The notes under the pieces: model-generated
Told to the model about the DNA's origin: nothing
Seen by the model: only the letters and a program-made list of their open reading frames with translations
Database searches by the model: none
Shown here: in pieces, positions 9,701 to 17,278 of the stretch
Layout: every line of letters starts with the position of its first letter
How positions within the stretch are numbered: position 1 is the stretch's first letter
NCBI GenBank assembly: GCA_020438845.1
Contig: JAGQTV010000018.1
Span: 1 to 46,313, forward strand
Origin: Mycobacterium sp.
Lineage (GTDB): Bacteria > Actinomycetota > Actinomycetes > Mycobacteriales > Mycobacteriaceae
Direction of reading: 5' to 3'
DNA length: 46,313 bases
Made by a program: the position numbers and the translations under genes

Positions 9701-11094
9701 CCGGGCGCCTTGTGTTCGGTGAGCCAGTCCGCGGCCTGGTGCCAATAGTCGGGGATGGCGCGGAACGCCCCCGCCGGGGTGAGCCGACCGGTCCAGGCCA
9801 ACGAGGTGGCCACCGCCAGCGCAGTCAGGACGACGATTCCGACGGTCACCCGTTTGTCATCCTCGGGGTGGGCGAACGCCCGAATCCAGGTGGGACGGGG
9901 TGCACTGCCCGGCAACGGGATCCGACTCAGCAGGTGGGCGACCCCGAGGGTGACCGGGATGCGGATCACAGGCTCGAGTTTGTGAACGTTGCGCAACGCC
10001 TCCCCACCGGCGTCGAGGAAGGCCTGCACCTGGTGGGCCACCGGGGAGCCCAGCCCGCCCGCATAGCCCACACCCAGCAGCACCAGTCCGACCATCAACA
10101 TCGTCACCAGTCGGCCGCGCGCGGGCATCGAGCGCAATGCGAGCCCGGCCAGACCGCCCGCTGCAACCAGCGTGGTGGCCAGGATCATGACGGGCTGGGT
10201 CACCAGCGTCGACCCCGCGGTCGCGGTCGGTGCCACGAACGGCGTCCACGCCGAGGTGCCCCTCAGCACCTCGCTCAGCGAGGTCCACTGGGTGGTGACG
10301 CCGGAAGACTCGATGAAATCGAGGAACGGCGGGCTGATCCGGCCAAGCAAGACCAACGCACCCACCCACCAGGCCACGGCGAGCGCGGAGGCGATCAACC
10401 ACCACCCGGTGAAACGCCACCACAGCCGGTTGGGCCGGTGGCAGGCCCACCAGATCACCGCGGGCAGGCAGGCGGCCAGGCTGGCCACCGCGTTGACCGC
10501 GCCCATCAGTGCTAGGGCAATGCCGGCCCGGGCGGCCATGACGCGGGGAGGCTTGGTTCCCCTGAGCCCTTGGATCAACGGCAGCAGCACCCAGGGTGCG
10601 AGCATCATCGTCCAGGTTTCCGAGGAGATCGACCCCAGGGTGGTCAGCACCCTGGGCGACAACGCGAACGCGACCGCCCCGACCAGTCTGGAGGGGCGGT
10701 TACCGATGCCCAGCGTTTCAGCCACCCGCAACAGCCCCCAGCAGCCGACCGTCAGCAGCATCGCCCACCACAGCCGCTGAATGACCCACCCCGGAACGCC
10801 CAGCGTGTGACCTAACAGGAAGAAGGCGCCGTGCGGGAACAGATAGCCGTACGCCTGGTTTTGGGCCTGGCCGAACGGAAGGTCGCTATTCCACAGGCTG
10901 GCGGCCCGTACCAGAAAGCGCACGGGGTTTGCGGTCAGGTCCAGCTTGGTGTCGGGTGCGATCTGGCCGGGGGCCTGGGCGAAACACAGCACCAGCGCAC
11001 CGGCGAAGACGGCTGCCAGCCACCGGCGCGACAGCGGGCCTTGGTCCTGGGGGGCGGCGCGGACGCTCGGGCTAGCCGCGGTTGCCGTACTCAA
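6769..11094 (-). CDS. aftD: Arabinofuranosyltransferase AftD
   Basis: 1441 residues, the size expected for AftD (about 1400 in M. tuberculosis Rv0236c), a GT-C enzyme that adds arabinofuranose from decaprenyl-phospho-arabinose to arabinogalactan/lipoarabinomannan. The N-terminal half is polytopic with an acidic first loop (IAPDTKLDL). The middle and C-terminal parts form a long extracytoplasmic region with discoidin/carbohydrate-binding-like stretches (for example GDPATAWVSNSLQPAIGQWL and GDPRTSWTAQQSVVQFKNAP). Membrane segments return near the C-terminus. The start is a TTG at 11094 lying 23 bases inside the upstream Rv0236A-like gene and lacks a clear ribosome site, so translation probably depends on coupling; the exact start is less certain than the gene. 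It is followed by php with an 8-base overlap. Confidence 0.93.
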   Translation of the reverse strand: MSTATAASPSVRAAPQDQGPLSRRWLAAVFAGALVLCFAQAPGQIAPDTKLDLTANPVRFLVRAASLWNSDLPFGQAQNQAYGYLFPHGAFFLLGHTLGVPGWVIQRLWWAMLLTVGCWGLLRVAETLGIGNRPSRLVGAVAFALSPRVLTTLGSISSETWTMMLAPWVLLPLIQGLRGTKPPRVMAARAGIALALMGAVNAVASLAACLPAVIWWACHRPNRLWWRFTGWWLIASALAVAWWVGALVLLGRISPPFLDFIESSGVTTQWTSLSEVLRGTSAWTPFVAPTATAGSTLVTQPVMILATTLVAAGGLAGLALRSMPARGRLVTMLMVGLVLLGVGYAGGLGSPVAHQVQAFLDAGGEALRNVHKLEPVIRIPVTLGVAHLLSRIPLPGSAPRPTWIRAFAHPEDDKRVTVGIVVLTALAVATSLAWTGRLTPAGAFRAIPDYWHQAADWLTEHKAPGPTPGRVLVVPGAPFANQVWGNSHDEPLQVLGDFPWGVRDSIPLTPPQTIRALDSVQRLIAAGRPSAGLADTLERQGIAYLVVRNDLDPQTSRSARPLLVHRAIDGSPGLQKVAEFGDPVGPGTVEGFVSDSGLRPSFPAVEIYRVWGANPATPYLTPASDLARVAGGPESLLRIDERRRLLRQPPLGPMLLTADAQRAGLAIPAGRGVIVTDTPVDRETDYGRVDDHSSAVRAPGDERNTFNRVPDYPAVGAPLVVGQWSGGRLSASSSSSDATTLPNVAPASGPVAAVDGDPATAWVSNSLQPAIGQWLQIDFDQPVTNAVLTITPSATAVGAQVRRMQISTTNGTTTVTFDQPGKPLTVALPVGETPWVRITAVGTDDGSSGVQFGITDLAVTQYDASGYAHPVELRHTVVVPPPPAGSAVAGWDLGSELLGRDGCADSPDGVHCAASMAVAPEEPVTLSRTLSVPVPIDVTPTVWVRARQGPRLADLIAAPGTTRAQGDADLIDVLGSAYAATDGDPRTSWTAQQSVVQFKNAPTLTLTLPRPTEVTALRLTPAGSVLPTHPSLVAVDLGDGPQVRTLENGEHAGAQTIDLHPRVTDTVRISLLNWDDVIDRTALGFDQLKPPGLAEVTALGPAGAPIASADAATNRDRTVDVPCGQGPVIAVSGRFVQTAVSTTVGELLKGSPIPARACDPTPVTLRAGSQEVLISPGPAFIADGAQFDGPLEDRLSTAPTTPAEVRRWSPDHRELQVTRSPTTRLLVVPESINPGWVAHTPDGAELTPVIVNGWQQGWVVPAGQQGTITLRFPSDGPYRAVLGTGLALLPLLLALALVPARRPAPTARPARPWNSQALAVGALLAASALIAGVGGVAVVGGALALGRLLRDRQGLLDEITLWTASVGLILAGALLSRYPWRSTDGYIGHSAWVQLPALIALGALAASAVPRPDHPAEVDEMAGSSRTFPPKRWFGRESKHD

Positions 11095-11245
11095 CGCGAT
11101 TGAGCACCGACGACGCCGGATCGCCCGGGGCCAGCGGCGGCTTGGTGTCCTGCTGGATCATCAGGGTCACGCCGAACACCGACGCGGCTCCGAGCAGCAG
11201 GCCCACCACGGTGCTGGCGGCGGCGGGCAGTGCGAAGCGGGTCAT
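11072..11245 (-). CDS. Small membrane protein, Rv0236A-like
   Basis: 57 residues: a short basic start, one hydrophobic segment (LPAAASTVVGLLLGAASVFG, residues 6-25) and a polar extracytoplasmic tail ending NRVEYGNRG. Length and position directly before aftD match M. tuberculosis Rv0236A. The ATG at 11245 is chosen because GAGGAG sits about 7 bases upstream. Its end overlaps the aftD start by 23 bases, so it acts at least as a translational leader for aftD and may be a membrane partner of the transferase (inference). It is divergent from lpqI. Confidence 0.8.
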   Translation of the reverse strand: MTRFALPAAASTVVGLLLGAASVFGVTLMIQQDTKPPLAPGDPASSVLNRVEYGNRG

Positions 11246-11382
11246 CCAGCACTCCTCGGCAGACAGGTCAAGCGTGGTTGGTGGCCAACCTAGCACGCGA
11301 GTCAGCCAGAACCTGGCTGGCCGCCGGAGCGGGATCGGGGGAGAGATTGGGACTCCGGCGGGTCCCATGACAGCATGTTCGG

Positions 11383-12588
11383 ATGCTTACTCGCGTGTCC
11401 TCCCGCGTACTCGCGGCCGTGACGGTCGTGCCCCTCATGCTTGCCGGCTGCTCGTCGACAGCCTCTGACACCGCGTCGACCCCGTCCAAGGCGGCCGGAA
11501 CGGCCCAGTCCAGTGCTGCCACGCCGCTGGCCGGTCCCATCACCCCACCCGCCGCGCCGGCACCGCCGGCCTGCGGCAACGGCGCGGCGTTGCTGGCGTC
11601 GATGTCCACTCGCGACAAGCTGGCCCAGCTGCTCATGGTGGGTGTGAAGAACGGCGCCGACGCCCGCTCGGTGGTGGGCAACTATCACGTCGGCGGCATC
11701 ATGATCGGCAGCTGGACCGACTTGTCGATGCTGACCGACGGAACCACGGTCAACGACATCTCGAACCTGGGACCGCTGCCCCTGGCCATCAGTGTCGATG
11801 AAGAGGGCGGCCGGGTGTCGCGGCTCTCGTCGCTGATCGGGGCCATTCCGTCGGCGCGGACGCTGGCCCAGACCAAGACCCCCGACGAGGTCTACCAAAT
11901 CGCTCTGGACCGCGGCAGGCAGATGCGTGGTCTGGGGATCACCGTGGACTTCGCCCCGGTCGTCGACGTGTCCGACCAGGGCGCGAACACGGTGATCGGG
12001 GACCGGTCCTTCTCCAACGACCCCGCCACGGTGACCGCTTACGCCGGGGCGTTCGCTCGGGGTCTACGGGATGCCGGTCTGCTGCCCGTGCTCAAGCACT
12101 TCCCCGGCCATGGCCACGGCTCCGGTGACTCGCACACCGCCGGCGTGGTCAGCACCCCGCCGCTGGATCAGCTGATGAAAAGCGACCTGGTGCCTTACCA
12201 GACGCTGACCACCGAAGCTCCGGTCGCCGTCATGATGGGCCACCTCGAGGTGCCCGGCTTGACCGGAGACACCCCGGCCAGCCTGAGTTCCGCCGCGGTC
12301 GGCCTGCTGCGTAGCGGGGGCTACGGCGGCCCGGGCTTCAACGGTCCGGTGTTCAGCGACGACCTGTCCAGCATGGCCGCCATCTCCTCGCGCTACGGGG
12401 TCGCCGAGGCGGTCCTGCGCACGTTGCAGGCCGGTACCGACGTGGCGTTGTGGATCACCACCGCTGAGGTGCCTGCCGTGCTGGATCGGTTGGAGGCTGC
12501 GGTCAACGGCGGCGAACTGGCGATGCCGGCGGTCGAGGGCTCCATCATGCGGATGGCCAAGGGCCCGAGCGCTCGCTGTGGCGGATAA
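11383..12588 (+). CDS. lpqI: Lipoprotein beta-N-acetylhexosaminidase, GH3 (NagZ-like)
   Basis: 401 residues. A lipoprotein signal ends in LAGC with the acylated cysteine at residue 23, so the enzyme is anchored outside the membrane. The GH3 N-acetylglucosaminidase catalytic loop is intact: KHFPGHGHGSGDSHT supplies the Asp-His dyad, and FSDDLSSMAAI carries the nucleophile aspartate. It should release GlcNAc from muropeptides during cell-wall recycling, as M. tuberculosis LpqI (Rv0237) does. ATG at 11383. The gene diverges from Rv0236A/aftD across 137 bp and is followed 13 bases later by a TetR gene on the same strand, probably co-transcribed. Confidence 0.92.
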   Translation: MLTRVSSRVLAAVTVVPLMLAGCSSTASDTASTPSKAAGTAQSSAATPLAGPITPPAAPAPPACGNGAALLASMSTRDKLAQLLMVGVKNGADARSVVGNYHVGGIMIGSWTDLSMLTDGTTVNDISNLGPLPLAISVDEEGGRVSRLSSLIGAIPSARTLAQTKTPDEVYQIALDRGRQMRGLGITVDFAPVVDVSDQGANTVIGDRSFSNDPATVTAYAGAFARGLRDAGLLPVLKHFPGHGHGSGDSHTAGVVSTPPLDQLMKSDLVPYQTLTTEAPVAVMMGHLEVPGLTGDTPASLSSAAVGLLRSGGYGGPGFNGPVFSDDLSSMAAISSRYGVAEAVLRTLQAGTDVALWITTAEVPAVLDRLEAAVNGGELAMPAVEGSIMRMAKGPSARCGG

Positions 12589-12601
12589 GCGGGGCGGATA
12601 G

Positions 12602-13195
12602 ATGGCCGGCGGCGCCGGTGGCACCAAGCGACTGCCGCGCGCAGTGCGCGAACAGCAGATGCTCGACGCGGCCGTGAAGATGTTCTCGGCCAACGGCTAT
12701 CACGAGACGTCGATGGATGCCATTGCCGCGCAGGCGCAGATCTCCAAGCCGATGCTGTACCTGTACTACGGCTCCAAGGAGGAACTGTTCGGGGCCTGCC
12801 TGGGTCGGGAACTGGGCCGTTTCATCGACTCGGTGCGGTCTGACATCGATCTGAAGCTCAGCCCACGGGAACTGTTGCGCCGCACCATCGTTTCGGTGCT
12901 GCAGTACATCGATGCCAACCGGGCGTCGTGGATCGTGCTCTACACCCAGGCCACCAGCTCGCAGGCGTTCGCGCACACGGTGCGGGAAGGCCGGGAGAAG
13001 ATCATCGACCTGGTCGCCCGACTGCTGGAGGCCGGCACCCGGAAACCCGAGCCGCACAGCGACTTCCACATGATGGCCGTCGCGTTGGTAGGGGCCGGCG
13101 AAGCGGTGGCCGCCCGGGTCAGCGTCGGTGACGCCGATGTCGACGAGGCTTCCGAACTGCTCATCAACTTGTTCTGGCGGGGTCTGAAGGGCTGA
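12602..13195 (+). CDS. TetR-family regulator, Rv0238-like
   Basis: 197 residues. The N-terminal helix-turn-helix is typical: REQQMLDAAVKMFSANGYHE, then TSMDAIAAQAQISKPMLYLY and YGSKEELF (about residues 17-65). The C-terminal half is the ligand-binding/dimer domain. Same place and size as M. tuberculosis Rv0238. The ligand and targets are unknown; it is the only DNA-binding regulator near the fabG4/fadA2 and fadE5 promoters and so a candidate for the shared palindrome there, but that is inference from position. Starts 13 bases after lpqI and converges on the minus-strand secreted-protein gene. Confidence 0.85.
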   Translation: MAGGAGGTKRLPRAVREQQMLDAAVKMFSANGYHETSMDAIAAQAQISKPMLYLYYGSKEELFGACLGRELGRFIDSVRSDIDLKLSPRELLRRTIVSVLQYIDANRASWIVLYTQATSSQAFAHTVREGREKIIDLVARLLEAGTRKPEPHSDFHMMAVALVGAGEAVAARVSVGDADVDEASELLINLFWRGLKG

Positions 13196-13234
13196 TCGGA
13201 CCGTCGGGGTCGCCTCGCCCGATATCTTGCGGCG

Positions 13235-13522
13235 TCAACGGTTCTTGCCGTCCATGTAGGTGTCCTGAAGGCTGGCAGGGCTCGAATACACCGAGCCCAC
13301 GCAATTGCCCAGCCGTCCCGGCAGGCAGGGGCCCTCACCCGACATGCCGGCAGCGAGGTCCGGGGCGATCTGTGTCCAGCACATCCGGGTGGTCGGATCC
13401 TCGAACTGCCCGGCAGGGCACGACGCGTAGGCGGGCGCCGCGGCGATCAGCGCCGACGACACAACGAGTGTGCCCAACGCCGCAACCAACAGTGCGGTGG
13501 ACGGCCTACCTGCGCTGGTCAT
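13235..13522 (-). CDS. Small secreted four-cysteine protein
   Basis: 95 residues with a clear Sec signal peptide (hydrophobic LLVAALGTLVVSSALIAAAP, likely cut after AYA at residue 33). The mature chain of about 62 residues has four cysteines (35, 48, 66, 74) that could form two disulfides, and no catalytic motif I recognise. ATG at 13522, only 5 bases after the htdX stop, so it is the third gene of the fabG4-htdX operon. Its co-transcription with acyl-chain enzymes suggests an envelope role, but nothing in the sequence shows one. I do not recognise an experimentally described homologue. Confidence 0.7.
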   Translation of the reverse strand: MTSAGRPSTALLVAALGTLVVSSALIAAAPAYASCPAGQFEDPTTRMCWTQIAPDLAAGMSGEGPCLPGRLGNCVGSVYSSPASLQDTYMDGKNR

Positions 13523-13527
13523 GGCGT

Positions 13528-14358
13528 CTAGACCGGACGCACGGTCGCGGTCAGATGCGGGTACCCCTTGGCCATGTTGCGCAGCGTGAGGTCCCAGCCG
13601 TCGGCCACCCGGTCGACGTAGAGTCCGGCGCGGGCCGGCAGGATCACCGGCTTGCCGAACTTGATCGAGTACTGCACCCGATCCGGCAGTTGACCTTCGA
13701 TATTCGCCAATATTGCTGCCCCGCTGAACATTCCATGTGCGATCACGGTGGGGAAGCCGAACAGTTTCGCACCGATGGCGCTGGTGTGGATCGGGTTCCG
13801 ATCGCCACCGACACTGGCGTAGCGACGAATCTGTGCCGGGGTGATCCGCAGAATCGCTTTGGGCGGCCGGAGCTTCTCCTGTCTCGGAGGCTCGGGTCTG
13901 GGTTGGTCGGACAGGCTGGTGCGTTGCTGGTGCAAGAAGGTCGCAACCTGGTGCCAGGCCGGCTGGTTGCCGACGCTGACCTCGGTCACCAGGTCGACCA
14001 GTAGGCCCTTGCGGTGCTCACGCAGGTTCTCCGCATGCACCTTCACCCGTACCGAATCGGTCACCGCGATCGGGCGATAGGCCGTGATCTGGTTCTCGAC
14101 ATGGACGGCACCGACGGCCGGGAAGGGAAAGTCGAATCCGGTCAGTAACTCCATAGCCAACGGGAAGGTCAACGCGAACGGGTAAGTCAGCGGCACGTTT
14201 TCGCCGTAGCGCAGTCCGGTCACCGCGGTGTAGGCCGCGACGTTGGCCCGGTCGATCGGCAGGTCGTCGACCGTCACGACCCGGTCGGGCAGCCGTTCTG
14301 ACCTGGGAACGAAAGGCAATACGCCGACCACGGCTCGGGCCATGTTGAGCAGCGCCAT
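13528..14358 (-). CDS. htdX: 3-hydroxyacyl-thioester dehydratase HtdX (MaoC-like)
   Basis: 276 residues; the M. tuberculosis counterpart Rv0241c has about 280. Double hot-dog fold: a degenerate N-terminal half (about 1-150) and a C-terminal half carrying the hydratase-2 motif GGDRNPIHTSAIGAKLFGFP with the catalytic Asp and His, followed by TVIAHGMFSG. The family interconverts (R)-3-hydroxyacyl and trans-2-enoyl thioesters. ATG at 14358 lies 2 bases after the fabG4 stop, so the reductase and dehydratase are made from one message and act in consecutive steps on 3-oxoacyl chains. Confidence 0.9.
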   Translation of the reverse strand: MALLNMARAVVGVLPFVPRSERLPDRVVTVDDLPIDRANVAAYTAVTGLRYGENVPLTYPFALTFPLAMELLTGFDFPFPAVGAVHVENQITAYRPIAVTDSVRVKVHAENLREHRKGLLVDLVTEVSVGNQPAWHQVATFLHQQRTSLSDQPRPEPPRQEKLRPPKAILRITPAQIRRYASVGGDRNPIHTSAIGAKLFGFPTVIAHGMFSGAAILANIEGQLPDRVQYSIKFGKPVILPARAGLYVDRVADGWDLTLRNMAKGYPHLTATVRPV

Positions 14359-14360
14359 GA

Positions 14361-15713
14361 TCAGGCCCCCAGCAGAGCCTGGCCGCAGACCCGAATGACG
14401 TTGCCCGTCACGGCACTCGATGCCGGGCTGGCGAAGTAGGCGATGGTTTCGGCCACATCGACCGGCAGGCCGCCCTGGAAGAGGGAGTTGAGCCGCCGGC
14501 CAACCTCTCGGGTCGCCAACGGGATCGCCGCGGTCATGGCGGTCTCGATGAAACCGGGCGCGACGGCGTTGATCGTGATGCCCTTGGCGGCCAGTTCCGG
14601 CGCCAGGGCCTGGGTCATGCCGATCATGCCCGCCTTCGTGGTGGCGTAGTTGGTCTGGCCGCGGTTTCCGGCGATCCCGGCCATCGATGACAGACCGACG
14701 ATGCGGCCGCCGGCGCCAATGCTGCCGTTACCCACCAGGCCCTCGGCAAGGGCGAGTGGGGCGAGGAGATTGACCGCGATCACGGCGTCCCAGCGGGCTT
14801 CGTCCATGTTGGCCAGGAGCTTGTCCCGGGTGATGCCGGCATTGTTGACCAGGATGTCGGCCCTGCCGCCATGATGCTCGGCCAGATGCGCGGTTATGCG
14901 CTCCACGGCGTCGGGCGCGGTGACATCGAGGGCCAGTGCCGTGCCCCCCACCCGCGTGGCGGTGTCGGCCAACGCCTCGGCAGCCGGTTCGACGTCGACG
15001 GCCACCACTGCGGCTCCATCGCGGGCGAACACCTCGGCGATGGTGGCCCCGATCCCACGGGCCGCGCCGGTGACGATCCCGACTTTGCCGGCCAATGGCC
15101 TGTCCCAGTCGGCCGGTGGGGAAGCGTCGTCGGCACCCACGTAGAACACTTGACCGTCGACGTAGGCCGACTTGCCGGAGAGGATGAATCGCAGGGTCGA
15201 CTCGAGCCCGGTCGCTGCAGGTCGGGCGCCCGGTGAGACGTACACCAGCGTGGAAGTCGCGCCCCGGCGCAACTCCTTGCCCAGCGACCGGGTGAAGCCC
15301 TCCAGCGAACGCTGGCAGATCTGCTCATGCGGACCGGTGACCTCGTGGGGGGTGCTCCCCAGGACCACGATCCGCCCCGACGGGCCGAGGTTGCGCATCA
15401 GCGTGGTGAAGAACTCGAACAACCCGCGAAGATCGGCGGGATCGGTGATGCCGGTGGCATCGAACACCAGTCCGCCGAAGGTGTCGGCCCACCGACCGCC
15501 GAGATTGTTGCCGACGACGTCGTAGTCGTCGGCCAGAGCGGCGCGCATCGGCTCCGCCAGCCGGCCGTCACCACCGATCAACAGCGAGCCGGCCAGTGGC
15601 GGTTCGCCCGGGCGGTAGCGTCGTAGGGTCTCCGGCGCGGGCAGTCCGAACTGCTTGGCCAGGAACGAGCCGGGTGCGGAGTTGATGACTTGGGACAACA
15701 GGTCGGAAGGCAC
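14361..15713 (-). CDS. fabG4: High-molecular-weight 3-oxoacyl reductase FabG4
   Basis: 450 residues (M. tuberculosis Rv0242c about 454). There is an N-terminal flavodoxin-like domain (about 1-205) that lacks catalytic residues, and a C-terminal short-chain dehydrogenase domain with the nucleotide loop TGAARGIG, the structural NNAG, and the catalytic Ser-Tyr-Lys set in [20 protein letters not shown]. It reduces 3-oxoacyl-CoA/ACP, probably with NADH as in FabG4. The GTG at 15713 has no ribosome site, but a TAAGTT -10 element lies 6 bases before it, suggesting a leaderless message. It heads the fabG4-htdX-secreted-protein operon and diverges from fadA2 across a perfect palindrome. Confidence 0.92.
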   Translation of the reverse strand: MPSDLLSQVINSAPGSFLAKQFGLPAPETLRRYRPGEPPLAGSLLIGGDGRLAEPMRAALADDYDVVGNNLGGRWADTFGGLVFDATGITDPADLRGLFEFFTTLMRNLGPSGRIVVLGSTPHEVTGPHEQICQRSLEGFTRSLGKELRRGATSTLVYVSPGARPAATGLESTLRFILSGKSAYVDGQVFYVGADDASPPADWDRPLAGKVGIVTGAARGIGATIAEVFARDGAAVVAVDVEPAAEALADTATRVGGTALALDVTAPDAVERITAHLAEHHGGRADILVNNAGITRDKLLANMDEARWDAVIAVNLLAPLALAEGLVGNGSIGAGGRIVGLSSMAGIAGNRGQTNYATTKAGMIGMTQALAPELAAKGITINAVAPGFIETAMTAAIPLATREVGRRLNSLFQGGLPVDVAETIAYFASPASSAVTGNVIRVCGQALLGA

Positions 15714-15721
15714 AGCACGAA

Positions 15722-15737
15722 CTTACTCCGGAGTAAG
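15722..15737. promoter_or_regulatory. Perfect 16-bp palindromic operator, fabG4/fadA2
   Basis: CTTACTCCGGAGTAAG is its own reverse complement. It lies between the divergent fabG4 and fadA2 genes, overlaps the likely fabG4 -10 (TAAGTT, minus strand, 15725-15720) and the fadA2 -35 region. A site with the same TTAC-N6-GTAA core occurs in front of fadE5 (25081-25100). Binding here would block both promoters. Position and symmetry suggest a TetR-type repressor site; the protein is not identified. Confidence 0.7.
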
Positions 15738-15752
15738 AACGGTGCGTAGAAT
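15724..15752 (+). promoter_or_regulatory. Likely fadA2 promoter
   Basis: A good -10 hexamer TAGAAT is at 15747-15752, with the -35 position (15724-15729) inside the palindrome, so repression by occlusion is expected. The leader to the fadA2 GTG would be about 20 bases and contains GGGAGAG as ribosome site. Confidence 0.5.
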
Positions 15753-15780
15753 GGGTCTGCAACAAAACAGGGAGAGTGGC

Positions 15781-17085
15781 GTGACGCAGAACAGCCGGAA
15801 CTGTCGGAGGGTCGCCGTCCTCGGCGGAAACCGTATCCCGTTCGCGCGGTCGGACGGGCCCTACGCGGAGGCGTCCAACCAGGACATGTTCACCGCGGTG
15901 CTGACTGGCCTGGCGGACCGTTTCAACCTCGACGGCGAACGCCTGGACGCGGTCATCGGCGGGGCCGTGCTTAAACACAGCCGGGACTTCAACCTGATGC
16001 GCGAGTGCGTCCTGGGCAGCCCGCTGTCGCCCTATACTCCGGCGTTCGACCTCCAACAGGCCTGCGGCACCGGTCTGCAGGCGGCCATCGCGGCGGCAGA
16101 CGGTATCGCCAACGGCCGGTACGAGGTTGCCGCGGCGGGAGGGGTGGACACCACCTCTGACGCGCCGATCGCGCTGGGCGAGGACCTGCGTCGCACCTTG
16201 TTGGCGTTGCGCCGGGCGAAGTCCAATCTGGACCGGCTCAAGCTCGTCGGAGCATTGCCGGCCGCACTCGGCATGGATATCCCGGCCAACAGCGAGGCGC
16301 GCACCGGGCTGTCGATGGGCGAACATGCCGCCATCACGGCCAAGAAGATGGGCATCAAGCGAGTCGACCAGGACGAACTCGCTGCGGCCAGCCATCGCAA
16401 CATGGCCGCCGCCTATGACCGCGGATTCTTCGACGACCTGGTCAGCCCGTTCCTCGGCCTGTATCGGGACAACAACTTGAGGCCCGAGTCCAGCCCGGAG
16501 AAGCTCGCCACACTCAAGCCGGTGTTCGGGGTGAAAGCCGGCGACGCCACCATGACGGCCGGCAATTCCACGCCGCTGACCGATGGCGCCTCGGTGGTAC
16601 TGCTGTCCAGCGAGGGCTGGGCGCAGGAGCAAGGGCTGAACCCGCTGGCCTACTTCGTTGACGCCGAGACCGCCGCGGTGGACTACGTGACGGGCGAGGA
16701 CGGCCTGCTGATGGCACCCACCTACGCGGTACCGCGGCTGTTGGCCCGCAACGGGCTGACGCTGCAGGACTTCGACTTCTACGAAATCCACGAGGCATTC
16801 GCCTCGGTGGTGCTGGCCCACCTGCAGGCCTGGGAGTCCGCGGACTATTGCCGGGACCGGCTGGGGCTGGATGCGCCACTGGGTGCGATCGACCGGTCCA
16901 GGCTTAACGTCAACGGTTCGTCATTGGCCGCGGGCCACCCGTTCGCCGCCACGGGCGGCCGGATCGTCGCGTCCCTGGCGAAACTGCTGGCAGAGAAGAA
17001 GGCCGAAACGGGTAAGCCGGTCCGCGGGCTCATCTCCATCTGCGCTGCGGGCGGGCAGGGAGTCGCTGCAATTCTGGAGGCCTGA
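15781..17085 (+). CDS. fadA2: Thiolase FadA2 (acetyl-CoA acyltransferase)
   Basis: 434 residues (M. tuberculosis Rv0243 about 440). Thiolase catalytic residues are present: nucleophile Cys in FDLQQACGTG (about residue 94), EIHEAFA, the histidine of AAGHPFAATGG, and the C-terminal cysteine in ISICAAGGQG. It cleaves 3-oxoacyl-CoA or condenses acyl-CoA with acetyl-CoA. The GTG at 15781 is chosen over an upstream in-frame start at 15655, which would run through the fabG4 start and the palindrome; GGGAGAG lies 5 bases before the GTG. It is monocistronic, closed by a long hairpin at 17129-17179. Confidence 0.92.
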   Translation: MTQNSRNCRRVAVLGGNRIPFARSDGPYAEASNQDMFTAVLTGLADRFNLDGERLDAVIGGAVLKHSRDFNLMRECVLGSPLSPYTPAFDLQQACGTGLQAAIAAADGIANGRYEVAAAGGVDTTSDAPIALGEDLRRTLLALRRAKSNLDRLKLVGALPAALGMDIPANSEARTGLSMGEHAAITAKKMGIKRVDQDELAAASHRNMAAAYDRGFFDDLVSPFLGLYRDNNLRPESSPEKLATLKPVFGVKAGDATMTAGNSTPLTDGASVVLLSSEGWAQEQGLNPLAYFVDAETAAVDYVTGEDGLLMAPTYAVPRLLARNGLTLQDFDFYEIHEAFASVVLAHLQAWESADYCRDRLGLDAPLGAIDRSRLNVNGSSLAAGHPFAATGGRIVASLAKLLAEKKAETGKPVRGLISICAAGGQGVAAILEA

Positions 17086-17128
17086 GCATGTTTAATTTCG
17101 GCCGGGCGCGGGTATACGGAAGAACTGG

Positions 17129-17179
17129 ATGCCCCGCGCTGCCGTCCCAACCCCCCGACCCGACGGCAGTGCGGGGCAT
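17129..17179. terminator. Long hairpin terminator after fadA2
   Basis: Arms 17129-17146 and 17162-17179 pair over 18 positions with a single G-T wobble, around a C-rich 15-base loop. No U-tract follows, as is common for mycobacterial hairpin terminators. It separates fadA2 from the IlvX-like gene. Confidence 0.75.
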
Positions 17180-17278
17180 TCGCCATTCTGGGGATCGCTG
17201 ACGGCGCCCACCAAATTCCTCCCCGGTGGCCTGGCGTCCTGGGTACGCTTCAGGCCTGCCCATCCCCGGAGGAAAACG

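Noticed and set aside
11246-11382. Operator at GGTTGG-TGG-CCAACC in the Rv0236A/lpqI gap
   Set aside because: Short 6-bp arms in high-GC DNA with no second copy; not supported enough to list as a feature.
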